59,210 nucleotides of DNA from a virus. Below are positions 31,931 through 38,953 of this stretch, piece by piece. Location of the stretch: positions 1 through 59,210 of the IMG/VR virus record IMGVR_UViG_3300035670_000236; one strand, 5' to 3'. Position 1 is the first letter of the stretch. Every line of letters starts with the position of its first letter. The position numbers and the translations under genes were made by a program. The notes under the pieces are model-generated. The model was given only the letters and a program-made list of their open reading frames with translations. It ran no database searches and was not told the origin of the DNA.

Positions 31931-32404
31931 TCAAGCAACTTTGAGTCCCAAACCTTTCAGTCTGTCCGCAGCATAAGATGCAGCGAATGCCTTAGGTTTA
32001 ACCATTGGGATAACATTGCAAGTGCCGCGAATGTATCCAATTGCTTCGTTAATAACACAGTTACTTCCATGCATTTCGTTTGGATTAATGTCCAAATGCA
32101 CTTCAACTTCTTTGTCTTCCAATACTTCATGTAACTTCAGATACAATTCTGAAAGTTTGTATGCTTCGTTCATTAGACGATAACGTGGACGATTAACCTT
32201 TTGATCATAGTCGCGTTCTCTTTGAACTTCACCAAAGAGTTTGCATCCGTGTTTACCATCGACATGAACAACAATGGCTAGAATGTAATCCGCATACCAA
32301 TCATTACCAATACGAAATCTTTCAGAGTCGCATCCGATATAGATTTTTGTTTCTGGCGATTGATTAGCGATAAATTCTTTCACTTGTTCGAGATTGATTT
32401 TCAT
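31931..32404 (-). CDS. RNase H-fold DUF458/YkuK-like protein
   Basis: 157 residues. IYIGCDSERFRIGNDWYADY gives the GCDS start of the DUF458 (YkuK) RNase H-like fold; KHGCKLFGEVQRERDYD, EVHLDINPNEMHGSNCVI and AFAASYAADRL are conserved. Nuclease activity is possible but not shown. Promoter at 32431-32459. Confidence 0.85.
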   Translation of the reverse strand: MKINLEQVKEFIANQSPETKIYIGCDSERFRIGNDWYADYILAIVVHVDGKHGCKLFGEVQRERDYDQKVNRPRYRLMNEAYKLSELYLKLHEVLEDKEVEVHLDINPNEMHGSNCVINEAIGYIRGTCNVIPMVKPKAFAASYAADRLKGLGLKVA

Positions 32405-32430
32405 GGTTATCTTTCCAGGTTATAGTTAGT

Positions 32431-32459
32431 ATTATCTCACAAAAAAATTTGCCTGTCAA
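32431..32459 (-). promoter_or_regulatory. Sigma70-type promoter
   Basis: TTGACA - 17 nt - GATAAT between tRNA-Ile2 and the DUF458-like gene. Confidence 0.75.
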
Positions 32460-32467
32460 GATATTTA

Positions 32468-32543
32468 TGGTGGGCTCGGTGGGACTCGAACCCACGATCA
32501 ACCGATTATGAGTCGGCTGCTTTAACCACTAAGCCACAAGCCC
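32468..32543 (-). tRNA. trnI2: tRNA-Ile2(CAU), AUA-decoding
   Basis: 76 nt with encoded CCA. Anticodon arm CCGA-CTCATAA-TCGG. The body closely resembles bacterial tRNA-Ile2 (GACTCATAATCG) rather than elongator Met, so the C is probably lysidine-modified to read AUA. Isolated from the main array by the AhpD operon. Confidence 0.85.
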
Positions 32544-33059
32544 TTAAGAGTTTAGAATCTTTGCTACAGAATTGATGATAGCAGCAATTCTGCCGATATC
32601 ACGCAACTGTTCAACTGTATAGCCTTCTTTCTTCAATGTATCGTAATGTGCCTTCACGCAGAAATGACACTTGCCAACAATAGATGCAGCCAATGAATAT
32701 GCTTCAAATCTATCCTTAGTGGTTCCGCCGTGGCTTGCAATAGCATTCATACGCAATTGAGCAGGCAGTCCCTTTAGATTAGGGTCTTCTGCCATTTCAA
32801 CATATGGATACCACACATTGTTTTGTGCCATGATAGCACCAGCAGTCAATGCAGAATTAAACTCTGCACCACTTTCAAACATTCCTGCTTGAATGAATGA
32901 AACCAACTTACCATTACCAGTAGACATTGCTGCGGCTAATGCACAACCCATAGCAACATCACCAGGTAATGTGCTACGAGACATAACAGCATCTAAGTTT
33001 AGTTTTGCATCTTTAGCGTATTCAGGTAACGCTTCTTTAATTTGATCTACCCAACTCAT
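32544..33059 (-). CDS. ahpD: AhpD-like alkylhydroperoxidase
   Basis: 171 residues, AhpD size. The redox motif KCHFCVKAHYDTLKK (C-x2-C-x3-H) and GKLVSFIQAGMFESG-type helices match the AhpD/carboxymuconolactone decarboxylase fold. AhpD reduces AhpC in mycobacteria and others. Same operon as an AhpC, so the phage encodes a complete peroxide-reducing pair. Gene stops 1 nt from the tRNA 5' end. Confidence 0.88.
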   Translation of the reverse strand: MSWVDQIKEALPEYAKDAKLNLDAVMSRSTLPGDVAMGCALAAAMSTGNGKLVSFIQAGMFESGAEFNSALTAGAIMAQNNVWYPYVEMAEDPNLKGLPAQLRMNAIASHGGTTKDRFEAYSLAASIVGKCHFCVKAHYDTLKKEGYTVEQLRDIGRIAAIINSVAKILNS

Positions 33060-33451
33060 TTAGTTTTCTCCGCTAGTTCTTTGTAGCCTGCCCAACTTGG
33101 GTGAATGCCATCTTTTGAAAGACGAGTGATTGGAAGAATGATATCGTTATTTTCCTTTGCAACTTGAAAAACATCCGCTTGAATGTTTGTTTTGATTGCA
33201 GGCATGATCCAGAATACTCTATCTGCATCCACTTTGTTACGCATCTTTCGTAATTCAGAAATCGTTTTAACTCCAGCGTGATCATTCGAACCCAAACTGA
33301 TAATGACTGTTTTAGCAGTCAAATCTTTTTTCAAGTAGTCGCGATTCCATTGCCAAGTATTCCAACCACCTTTAGCATATGCGACACACTCCTGCCTTTG
33401 CTGGTGTGTGCCGACTGCAATGCTATCACCTAAAATTAGACATTCTAACAT
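33056..33451 (-). CDS. SGNH/GDSL hydrolase
   Basis: 131 residues. Block I CLILGDSIAVGTHQ (GDS), block III ISLGSNDHAGV (GSND) and block V KDGIHPSWAGY (D-x2-H) give the SGNH catalytic set Ser, Gly, Asn, Asp-His. Short for the family. Lies between ahpC and ahpD with overlaps of 1 and 4 nt, hence co-translated; its ester substrate and link to peroxide defence are unknown. Confidence 0.85.
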   Translation of the reverse strand: MLECLILGDSIAVGTHQQRQECVAYAKGGWNTWQWNRDYLKKDLTAKTVIISLGSNDHAGVKTISELRKMRNKVDADRVFWIMPAIKTNIQADVFQVAKENNDIILPITRLSKDGIHPSWAGYKELAEKTK

Positions 33452-33987
33452 TAAAGGGTTTCGCCGCCGATTGTGCGATTACACGCACACAATTCACCAG
33501 TCTGAAGTGCGTCAAGAATACGCAAAGTTTCTTCAGGTGAACGACCAACGTTCAGGTTGTTTACAGTAACATGCTGAATGATATTGTCAGGATCAACAAT
33601 AAAAGTAGCGCGAAGAGCAGCCCCGGCAGGTGCATAGAACACTCCTAATTGTTCAATTAAAGAAACATCATAATCTCTACTAGTATCTGCGAACTGAATG
33701 TGCTTAATTTTCTTCAAGTCTTCATGTGCATTCTGCCATGCAAGTTTACAGAATTCGTTATCTGTAGAACCAGTCAACAGAACAGCATCGCGGTCTGCAA
33801 AGTCTTGGAAGAGTTTATCGTATGCTACAATTTCAGTAGGACACACGAATGTGAAATCTTTAGGGTAGTAGACGATAATTTTCCACTTACCCATGAATGA
33901 GTCTTCATTGATATTAAAAAATTGATCACTACCAGGATTTACTCCTGTCACTACAAATGAGGGTAACTTATCACCAACGGTTAACAT
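33451..33987 (-). CDS. ahpC: Peroxiredoxin AhpC-like (2-Cys)
   Basis: 178 residues. Peroxidatic site FTFVCPTEIVAYDKL (about residue 49) and resolving Cys in TGELCACNRTIGG near the end, as in 2-Cys AhpC/Prx1 enzymes; VDPDNIIQHVTVNNLNVGRS is conserved. Detoxifies hydroperoxides, with AhpD as likely reductant. First gene of the ahpC-SGNH-ahpD operon, ribosome site AAGGAGAAATAT. Confidence 0.93.
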   Translation of the reverse strand: MLTVGDKLPSFVVTGVNPGSDQFFNINEDSFMGKWKIIVYYPKDFTFVCPTEIVAYDKLFQDFADRDAVLLTGSTDNEFCKLAWQNAHEDLKKIKHIQFADTSRDYDVSLIEQLGVFYAPAGAALRATFIVDPDNIIQHVTVNNLNVGRSPEETLRILDALQTGELCACNRTIGGETL

Positions 33988-34110
33988 ATATTTCTCCTTA
34001 TGTTCAAATCAAAAAGCGACATGCTTTATAATACTTAGTCATAGACAACATCAATTACTACTGTTTTACTTATGTTATTTTTCAATGAGCGTCATCGACA
34101 AAACAAATGG

Positions 34111-34194
34111 TGGTACCGCCACCCGGACTCGAACCGGGACGCACAAGGCGGGAGATTTTAAGTCTCCTGTGTCTACCAATTCCACCATGGCGGC
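34111..34194 (-). tRNA. trnL: tRNA-Leu(UAA)
   Basis: Class II tRNA, anticodon arm GGAGA-CTTAAAA-TCTCC, long variable arm (CGCC-TTGT-GCG), T-loop TTCGAGT, CCA encoded (doubled). Confidence 0.9.
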
Positions 34195-34204
34195 ATATTT
34201 ACGT

Positions 34205-34280
34205 TGGTGCTGGCAGTTGGATTCGAACCAACGACCCCCTCCTTACCATGGAGGAACTCTACCTCTGAGCCATACCAGCG
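34205..34280 (-). tRNA. trnT: tRNA-Thr(GGU)
   Basis: 76 nt, anticodon arm CCTCC-ATGGTAA-GGAGG, T-arm GTTGG-TTCGAAT-CCAAC, CCA encoded. Confidence 0.9.
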
Positions 34281-34285
34281 AATCT

Positions 34286-34362
34286 TGGTGCCCTTAGTCA
34301 GATTCGAACCGACACTCTACTGCTTTTGAGACAGTTGCCTCTACCTATTGGGCTACAAGGGC
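34286..34362 (-). tRNA. Atypical tRNA with CAA anticodon and short variable loop
   Basis: 77 nt with good acceptor, D, T stems and CCA. Anticodon arm ACTGT-CTCAAAA-GCAGT gives CAA (UUG, Leu), but the variable loop has only 5 nt (AGAGT) whereas tRNA-Leu is normally class II. Charging identity uncertain. Confidence 0.75.
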
Positions 34363-34364
34363 AT

Positions 34365-34455
34365 TGGTACCTCGGGCGAGAATCGAACTCACATCAGCCG
34401 CTTATCTGGCGCTACGGGGTATAAATCCGCTGTTTTACCATTAAACTACCGAGGC
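34365..34455 (-). tRNA. Atypical tRNA, anticodon probably UAU, long variable arm
   Basis: 91 nt. Acceptor GCCTCGG/CCGAGGT, D-stem GTTT/AAAC and T-arm GTGAG-TTCGATT-CTCGC are sound. The anticodon arm reads best as GCGGA-TTTATAC-CCCGT (one A-C mismatch), anticodon UAU (Ile, AUA), but about 21 nt of variable arm make it class II-like. Could also hide an insertion. Confidence 0.65.
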
Positions 34456-34461
34456 ATAACT

Positions 34462-34553
34462 TGGCGGAGATAGCAGGATTCGAACCTGCGCTACCCGTTT
34501 AGAGGTAGGACGGTTTAGCAAACCGCTGATTTAAGCCACTCATCCATATCTCC
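34462..34553 (-). tRNA. trnS: tRNA-Ser(GCU)
   Basis: 92 nt, class II. Anticodon arm GCGGT-TTGCTAA-ACCGT, long variable arm, discriminator G, CCA encoded. Confidence 0.9.
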
Positions 34554-34555
34554 GT

Positions 34556-34631
34556 TGGAGCGGGTAATCGGACTCGAACCGATGACATTTTCCTTGGCAA
34601 GGAAACATTCTACCAACTGAATTACACCCGC
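34556..34631 (-). tRNA. trnG: tRNA-Gly(GCC)
   Basis: 76 nt, anticodon arm TTTCC-TTGCCAA-GGAAA, discriminator U as usual for Gly, CCA encoded. Confidence 0.9.
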
Positions 34632-34694
34632 ATCATTTTGAAACACACTATCTCTACTTAAAGTTTATCAGCAAGCCGACACACAGTATGCTTC

Positions 34695-34720
34695 AAAATG
34701 AGGACTCTTTCGAATCCTCA
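34695..34720 (-). terminator. Terminator of the Ro-like gene
   Basis: TGAGGA/TCCTCA (34715-34720 with 34699-34704) followed by TTTTG on the minus strand, 10 nt after the Ro-like stop codon. Confidence 0.65.
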
Positions 34721-34729
34721 CCGTTCTAT

Positions 34730-36151
34730 TTAAAGAACTTTGTAGCGTTCATCCATGATGGTTTTCATCATGACTGCTACAGGAGTGAAGTTATCGATAT
34801 CTCCCGATAGGATAGGCTTCACAATCGCTGGCGAGAAGCCAGACACTAGCGCAGTACCACTCTTATCGAACTTGACTGGCGCGTTGCCGTAAGATGCGTT
34901 CAGGTTCCAGAACACCACTTGTGGTACTTTGTAACCGGCTGCAACATACTTGCGTTCAATCATTTCGATTGCAGAATTGTCATGCTTTACGCATTGGTCA
35001 AACTGCATATCGGACAGAATCAATACCATTGCTGGCATTTCTTCTTGTGGTACGTTACCCTTAACCGCAACATCAAGAATCTTGTTGAATGCTGCGTGAA
35101 GGTTAGTGTTCATCTCCCACTTAGATTTAACCATTTGGTCAATCTTCTGGTTGATGTTACCCTTCATGTGTACCAACTCTGGCTTGTGCGAGAAAGTTAG
35201 GAACGTGTCCTTGAACTTTCCAGTGTTCTTGTCTGCAAGATACAGTCCCAGAGAGACTGCAACTTCAAGGCAAGAAAGTTTTGTGTTCTTTCCTGCTGGA
35301 CAAGTCATAGAGCCAGATACGTCAACAAGAGGAAGGATGTTTGCATCACCAACATAGTTAGGCAATGCTTCCCATTGCTTTTGAATCAAGTCCATTTCTG
35401 TCTTGTCAAAAGAAACGCCATAAGAGTTGATGCGACCTTTTAGCACATCGTATGGATATGCAACAGATGCATTTACTTTTACAGTCTTGTCTTCACCCTT
35501 TACAAGCGAAGCAACATACTCGGCATACTTTTGAGTATTACGGTTGAATGCTTTCTTGTAACGAGCCGATGCTACAGAAGGCACATGGCTGAAGTTGATG
35601 GAATCCCATTCTTTAGCGCACATGTCTTGTTCTACAACCTTAGTCAATTCGACTAGGGACTTACGATAGAACTTAGGCGACATTCCGAAGAATTCGCGAA
35701 TCTCAACAGCAAGTTTACCTTGACGAGGAGTCCACTTTGCAGCCAAGCCATTACGCTGGCGCAGAGCATCACCAAGCATGGTAAATGCTTCAGACTTTAG
35801 TTCCTTGTCATTGAAGACAAAGATATCGTCCCAACGTCCCAATTCAGGAACTTTACGAAGCAAAGCCTTTGCTGCTTCTTTATCGTTCTTTTCTAGATAT
35901 ACTAGAATGTCACGAAACAATTGGCGTTCACCAGCACCACCACGGGCATCACGAAGCCATGCCGCTACGCGCAAAGCAAGGTCGCGGTTCTCTGCCATTG
36001 CAGCAGAGAATGCTGGAACGATGTTCTTACCGCGGGACGCACCAGCGTTATAGAACAGGTCAACTACAGCGTTGGCAGTTGACTTACGAGCCTTCATACC
36101 ATTTGCGGTACGAGCCTCTTGATTTACTACTGCATTTACAAAAGTGTTCAT
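34730..36151 (-). CDS. Ro60-like TROVE/vWA protein (DUF2828-like)
   Basis: 473 residues. N-terminal helical-repeat part (about 20-240) with NAGASRGKNIVPAFSAAMAE and LRDARGGAGERQLFRDIL as in TROVE/DUF2828 proteins; C-terminal von Willebrand A domain from about residue 268 with the MIDAS motif LPLVDVSGSMTCP and later LILSDMQFDQ. Bacterial Ro proteins form a ring that binds misfolded RNA and Y RNA and guides RNA decay. It lies in the middle of the tRNA array behind a 480-nt leader with structured RNA motifs, which fits an RNA partner. Family seen; RNA role inferred. Confidence 0.88.
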   Translation of the reverse strand: MNTFVNAVVNQEARTANGMKARKSTANAVVDLFYNAGASRGKNIVPAFSAAMAENRDLALRVAAWLRDARGGAGERQLFRDILVYLEKNDKEAAKALLRKVPELGRWDDIFVFNDKELKSEAFTMLGDALRQRNGLAAKWTPRQGKLAVEIREFFGMSPKFYRKSLVELTKVVEQDMCAKEWDSINFSHVPSVASARYKKAFNRNTQKYAEYVASLVKGEDKTVKVNASVAYPYDVLKGRINSYGVSFDKTEMDLIQKQWEALPNYVGDANILPLVDVSGSMTCPAGKNTKLSCLEVAVSLGLYLADKNTGKFKDTFLTFSHKPELVHMKGNINQKIDQMVKSKWEMNTNLHAAFNKILDVAVKGNVPQEEMPAMVLILSDMQFDQCVKHDNSAIEMIERKYVAAGYKVPQVVFWNLNASYGNAPVKFDKSGTALVSGFSPAIVKPILSGDIDNFTPVAVMMKTIMDERYKVL

Positions 36152-36164
36152 AGTATTTCCTTTT

Positions 36165-36229
36165 CAACAGGTTAATTTTTGCGTTTACAATTACAAGTTG
36201 TATGCTTTAGATGTTGCTGAACTTAACCT
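36165..36229 (-). ncRNA. TTCAGCAA motif copy R1b with anticodon-arm-like hairpin, in the Ro leader
   Basis: Closing helix AGGTTAA/TTAACCT (36223-36229 with 36169-36175), then GTTCAG-CAAC, and after the helix GTTG, which can pair with CAAC as a pseudoknot. The insert has a 5-bp/7-nt hairpin TACAA-CTTGTAA-TTGTA (36186-36202) identical in form to a tRNA anticodon arm (UGU). The helix ends about 12 nt before the AAGGAAA ribosome site of the Ro-like gene, so it may control its translation. Confidence 0.65.
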
Positions 36230-36235
36230 AAAAAA

Positions 36236-36356
36236 CAACAGAATAGTTTTCTTCTTTTTGTTTTATATGAGAACTCGAAACTCATATCGTCCGGCGAACC
36301 AGACCGTCTTGATACGGCAATGAAGCCGTTAAGTAAATTGTTGCTGAACCTATTCT
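36236..36356 (-). ncRNA. TTCAGCAA motif copy R1a with three-hairpin insert
   Basis: Closing helix AGAATAG/CTATTCT (36350-36356 with 36240-36246), then GTTCAG-CAAC, with GTTG after the helix. The insert has three consecutive stable hairpins: ACGGC/GCCGT, GTCTGG-TTCG-CCGGAC (UUCG loop) and ATATGAG/CTCATAT with a TTCGAGT-containing loop resembling a tRNA T-loop. Tandem with R1b; a candidate Y-RNA-like partner of the Ro protein. Confidence 0.65.
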
Positions 36357-36616
36357 TTCATCAAAAAAATAACGGGATGATCGGGTTGGTGTTAAACTGG
36401 TTCTTAAACCTCGGTGCCCCTTTCGGCGTATCCCCACCGTAATCAAATGGATTACCATTATTTCGTAGAATTATCTACATCAGATTTAATTCAAGTTTAC
36501 TCTCTAGCCGTTTAAAAATTACCTCTTACGAGGGTCCTCCTGTATCACGGCACTCTATAGTCATGTGATTTTTAGAGTTTGCTGTAGTCATCCCTTTTTC
36601 ATCATCAATACTGTGT
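36357..36616 (-). ncRNA. Structured 5' leader of the Ro-like transcript
   Basis: About 260 nt without an ORF. Visible elements on the minus strand: GCCGT/ACGGC closing a CCTC-GTAA-GAGG tetraloop hairpin, CGGTG/CACCG enclosing CC-GAAA-GG, and GGTT-TAAG-AACC. Starts just after the promoter at 36617-36645. Function unknown. Confidence 0.5.
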
Positions 36617-36645
36617 ATTGTAGCAGAATTTTCTGCTCTTGTCAA
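36617..36645 (-). promoter_or_regulatory. Sigma70-type promoter of the Ro-like unit
   Basis: TTGACA - 17 nt - TACAAT, directly after tRNA-Ser(UGA). Confidence 0.8.
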
Positions 36646-36647
36646 GT

Positions 36648-36737
36648 TGGCGGAAGCGGTGAGATTCGAACTCACGGAACATTTCTGTTCGTCTGTTTTC
36701 AAGACAGGTGCAATAAACCGGGCTCTGCCACGCTTCC
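36648..36737 (-). tRNA. trnS: tRNA-Ser(UGA)
   Basis: 90 nt, class II; anticodon loop CTTGAAA, long variable arm, T-arm GTGAG-TTCGAAT-CTCAC, discriminator G, CCA. Confidence 0.9.
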
Positions 36738-36757
36738 TTATTGCTTTAAAAATTAAT

Positions 36758-36831
36758 TGGCATCCCGCGAGGGACTCGAACCCCCACCAACAGTTTTGGA
36801 GACTGGTATGCTGCCATTACACTAGCGAGAT
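36758..36831 (-). tRNA. trnW: tRNA-Trp(CCA)
   Basis: 74 nt; anticodon loop CTCCAAA, discriminator G, acceptor ATCTCGC/GCGGGAT, CCA encoded. Confidence 0.9.
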
Positions 36832-36836
36832 ATATT

Positions 36837-36912
36837 TGGCGCGCCCGGAGGGACTCGAACCCCCATGAGACACTTTAGAAGAGTGTTGCCTTATCCTTTA
36901 GACTACGGGCGC
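36837..36912 (-). tRNA. trnR: tRNA-Arg(UCU), normal order
   Basis: 76 nt; anticodon arm ACACT-CTTCTAA-AGTGT. Same anticodon as the permuted tRNA at 38980-39054 but different body. Confidence 0.92.
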
Positions 36913-36918
36913 ATAAAT

Positions 36919-36994
36919 TGGAGCGGATGGTGGGAGTCGAACCCATCTATTGAGGTTTGGAAGACCGCCGTGTAACCACAAACACTTCACCCGC
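36919..36994 (-). tRNA. trnG: tRNA-Gly(UCC)
   Basis: 76 nt; anticodon loop CTTCCAA, discriminator U, CCA encoded. Confidence 0.88.
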
Positions 36995-37001
36995 ATATTA
37001 G

Positions 37002-37190
37002 TTAATCGTTATTAATCTTTTCTTTATCTTCAGGTAACATATTGCCTTGAAGAACTTCTCCATCTTCGTTTGTTTTTTCTTTGTCTAAATCACGACCAAA
37101 GATTGCATCCCATCGTCTTTCATACTCATCTTGAGTAACGCTAAAAGGTCTAGGAGAACTTCCTTTACCACCATGCCATTTATTGCCCAT
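37002..37190 (-). CDS. Conserved small phage protein (KWHGGKGSSPRPFSV)
   Basis: 62 residues opening MGNKWHGGKGSSPRPFSVTQ, a very common small protein of T4-like and other phages, often next to tRNA genes. Charged C-terminus. Overlaps the dioxygenase gene by 11 nt. Confidence 0.85.
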   Translation of the reverse strand: MGNKWHGGKGSSPRPFSVTQDEYERRWDAIFGRDLDKEKTNEDGEVLQGNMLPEDKEKINND

Positions 37191-37743
37191 TCAGAACTCC
37201 TACACTATGTTGAGGATTATTGGGAGAATGGGGAAGATCGAAAACAAATGTTATTCTATCTTCTTTACCATTGCTAAATGCCCAATGAGGTTTTTTGTTG
37301 TCGAACCAGAAAAACATTCCTGGTTTAATTTGTTTTGTTTCTCCACCTACGTTATACAAGTATTCTCCCTGTAAACATAGATGGTATCTGTCTCTAGTCA
37401 AATAATATGAACCATCATCAATATGTTCACCAACACTATCACCAACGTAAAGTCTGAAAAACGCAGCCCTTGAAGTTTGTTCGATGTTATAACTTCTCAA
37501 AAATTTATGTATCTCTGTATACTTATCATGCAAAGGTGTATTTCTTTGCAACTCAGAATTCTTAGGACTCATTTCAGGACTTGGAACTACTGCCATGACA
37601 AGAGGCATGAAGCCATATGGATTTGTTTCTCCTGCAATGTTTGGATACTCTTTAATTGCATTCCAATCATTAGGATTGTCCAATACTTGTTGAAGTATAT
37701 TTTTCACTTCAACATTGTCGTTGATGACAATAAAATTACTCAT
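37180..37743 (-). CDS. Aspartyl/asparaginyl beta-hydroxylase-like 2OG dioxygenase
   Basis: 187 residues. The jelly-roll core VGEHIDDGSYYLTRDRYHLC gives the metal His and Asp-like site, MFFWFDNKKPHWAFSNGKED the distal His, and DRITFVFDL the 2OG-binding Arg. This is the Asp/Asn beta-hydroxylase layout, frequent in marine phages. Substrate unknown. Overlaps the next dioxygenase gene by 4 nt. Confidence 0.85.
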   Translation of the reverse strand: MSNFIVINDNVEVKNILQQVLDNPNDWNAIKEYPNIAGETNPYGFMPLVMAVVPSPEMSPKNSELQRNTPLHDKYTEIHKFLRSYNIEQTSRAAFFRLYVGDSVGEHIDDGSYYLTRDRYHLCLQGEYLYNVGGETKQIKPGMFFWFDNKKPHWAFSNGKEDRITFVFDLPHSPNNPQHSVGVLNGQ

Positions 37744-38402
37744 CGTGGATACTCCAATAATTCCATATCACTCATGTCTTGATAGTTATATCTATCATAG
37801 TAATCATGATTTGACATTCCAATTGGCATAGCATTCATAGCAACAACAATACGATAAGAGCAATGTGTTGGTGAAGTTGAATGAGTAGCCCAAGCAGGAA
37901 ACATCACTAATGTTCCAGGCTTGAATTTAAATTCTTCTTGTGTTTTCAATAAAGGTTCTGAATCAAAATCATGCGGTGGTTGAATAACATATTTTTCGAT
38001 ATCGCTGTTATGAAATACTGTACCACTTGCTCCACCATCAGCATCGAAAAGATGAAATGATCCACCTAAAAAACTATTATGATGAGAATGTTTGTGATGA
38101 AATCCACCTTTACGTTGTCTTGTTGCCCACATGCTAGTGATACAACAATCCTTTTGATATCCCATCAGTTGCATTACACTCTCTGTGCATGAATGAAAAA
38201 ACTCAGTCAATTTTGATACGTTCTTATCTTTATGTAGATTTGCTCTAGTAATTTGCAAACCATTCTTTTCTCTTTCAGAGAGATAAAGATGCTCCTGTGC
38301 AAAGTATCGAACAAGATATTCTTCATCTTGCTTGAAATCTGGATATTCAAATCTCCACACGGGAGTAAAAAACAATTTATGAAACTCTACAGGATTCAAC
38401 AT
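37740..38402 (-). CDS. 2OG-Fe(II) oxygenase
   Basis: 220 residues from the ATG at 38402 (MLNPVEFHKLFFTPVWRFEY), with GGGAG upstream; the longer frame runs into tRNA-Pro and is unlikely. HHKHSHHNSFLGGSFHLF carries the metal ligands, LVMFPAWATHSTSPTH the distal His, SYRIVVAMN the Arg. This is the putative 2OG oxygenase group common in cyanophages and relatives. Confidence 0.85.
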   Translation of the reverse strand: MLNPVEFHKLFFTPVWRFEYPDFKQDEEYLVRYFAQEHLYLSEREKNGLQITRANLHKDKNVSKLTEFFHSCTESVMQLMGYQKDCCITSMWATRQRKGGFHHKHSHHNSFLGGSFHLFDADGGASGTVFHNSDIEKYVIQPPHDFDSEPLLKTQEEFKFKPGTLVMFPAWATHSTSPTHCSYRIVVAMNAMPIGMSNHDYYDRYNYQDMSDMELLEYPR

Positions 38403-38421
38403 CACAAACTCCCTACGATAT

Positions 38422-38499
38422 TGGTCCGGGTGGAGAGATTCGAACTCCCGACCCTCTGCTCCCAAAGCAGATGCGCTAACCAGACTGCGCTACACCCGG
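38422..38499 (-). tRNA. trnP: tRNA-Pro(UGG)
   Basis: 78 nt; anticodon arm TCTGC-TTTGGGA-GCAGA, acceptor CCGGGTG/CACCCGG, CCA encoded. Confidence 0.92.
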
Positions 38500-38506
38500 A
38501 ATGTTT

Positions 38507-38581
38507 TGGTGCATCGTGAGAGGATTGAACTCCCGACATTCGCCTTGTAAGGGCGCTACTCTACCGCTGAGTTAACGATGC
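38507..38581 (-). tRNA. trnV: tRNA-Val(UAC)
   Basis: 75 nt; anticodon arm GCGCC-CTTACAA-GGCGA, acceptor GCATCGT/ACGATGC, CCA encoded. Confidence 0.92.
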
Positions 38582-38589
38582 GAATTAAA

Positions 38590-38663
38590 TGGTGCCCCCA
38601 CACAGAATCGAACTGCGGATTGATGCTTACAAGGCAACTGTTATACCATTTAACTATGAGGGC
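38590..38663 (-). tRNA. trnT: tRNA-Thr(UGU)
   Basis: 74 nt; anticodon loop CTTGTAA, T-loop TTCGATT, CCA encoded. Confidence 0.9.
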
Positions 38664-38674
38664 ATTATCTTACT

Positions 38675-38703
38675 ATTATATATTCTTTAAAACTGAATGT
38701 CAA
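38675..38703 (-). promoter_or_regulatory. Sigma70-type promoter inside the tRNA array
   Basis: TTGACA - 17 nt - TATAAT between tRNA-Cys and tRNA-Thr, reading toward Thr, Val, Pro and the dioxygenases. Confidence 0.85.
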
Positions 38704-38712
38704 GTAATTTTT

Positions 38713-38790
38713 TGGAGGTGCGAGTGAGATTCGAACTCACGATACAAGAGTTTTGCAGGCTCCGCCGTTTGACCGCTCCGGCATCGCACC
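38713..38790 (-). tRNA. trnC: tRNA-Cys(GCA)
   Basis: 78 nt; anticodon loop CTGCAAA, discriminator U typical of Cys, CCA encoded. Confidence 0.9.
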
Positions 38791-38797
38791 ATGTAAT

Positions 38798-38871
38798 TGG
38801 CAGAGGGTAAAGGAATCGAACCTTTGACAACGGAATCAAAATCCGTGGTTATACCATTTAACTAACCCCCA
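38798..38871 (-). tRNA. trnQ: tRNA-Gln(UUG)
   Basis: 74 nt; anticodon arm ACGGA-TTTTGAT-TCCGT, discriminator G; weak first acceptor pair as usual in tRNA-Gln. Confidence 0.9.
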
Positions 38872-38878
38872 ACAAATT

Positions 38879-38953
38879 TGGCACCCAATGAGAGAATCAA
38901 ACTCCCAACTCTTCGTTCGTAGCAAAGTGTGATATTCATTTCACCAATCGGGT
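38879..38953 (-). tRNA. trnR: tRNA-Arg(ACG)
   Basis: 75 nt; anticodon arm CTTTG-CTACGAA-CGAAG, acceptor ACCCGAT/ATTGGGT, discriminator G; T-loop TTTGATT differs slightly from TTCGA. Confidence 0.88.

Noticed and set aside
36565-36868. Plus-strand frames over tRNA-Ser/Trp/Arg
   Set aside because: Typical false peptides from T-arms (EIRTHGT, RPEGLEPP).
38253-38519. Plus-strand frame through tRNA-Pro and a dioxygenase gene
   Set aside because: Antisense to two strongly supported genes; protein ends in tRNA-derived text (VERFELPTLCSQS).
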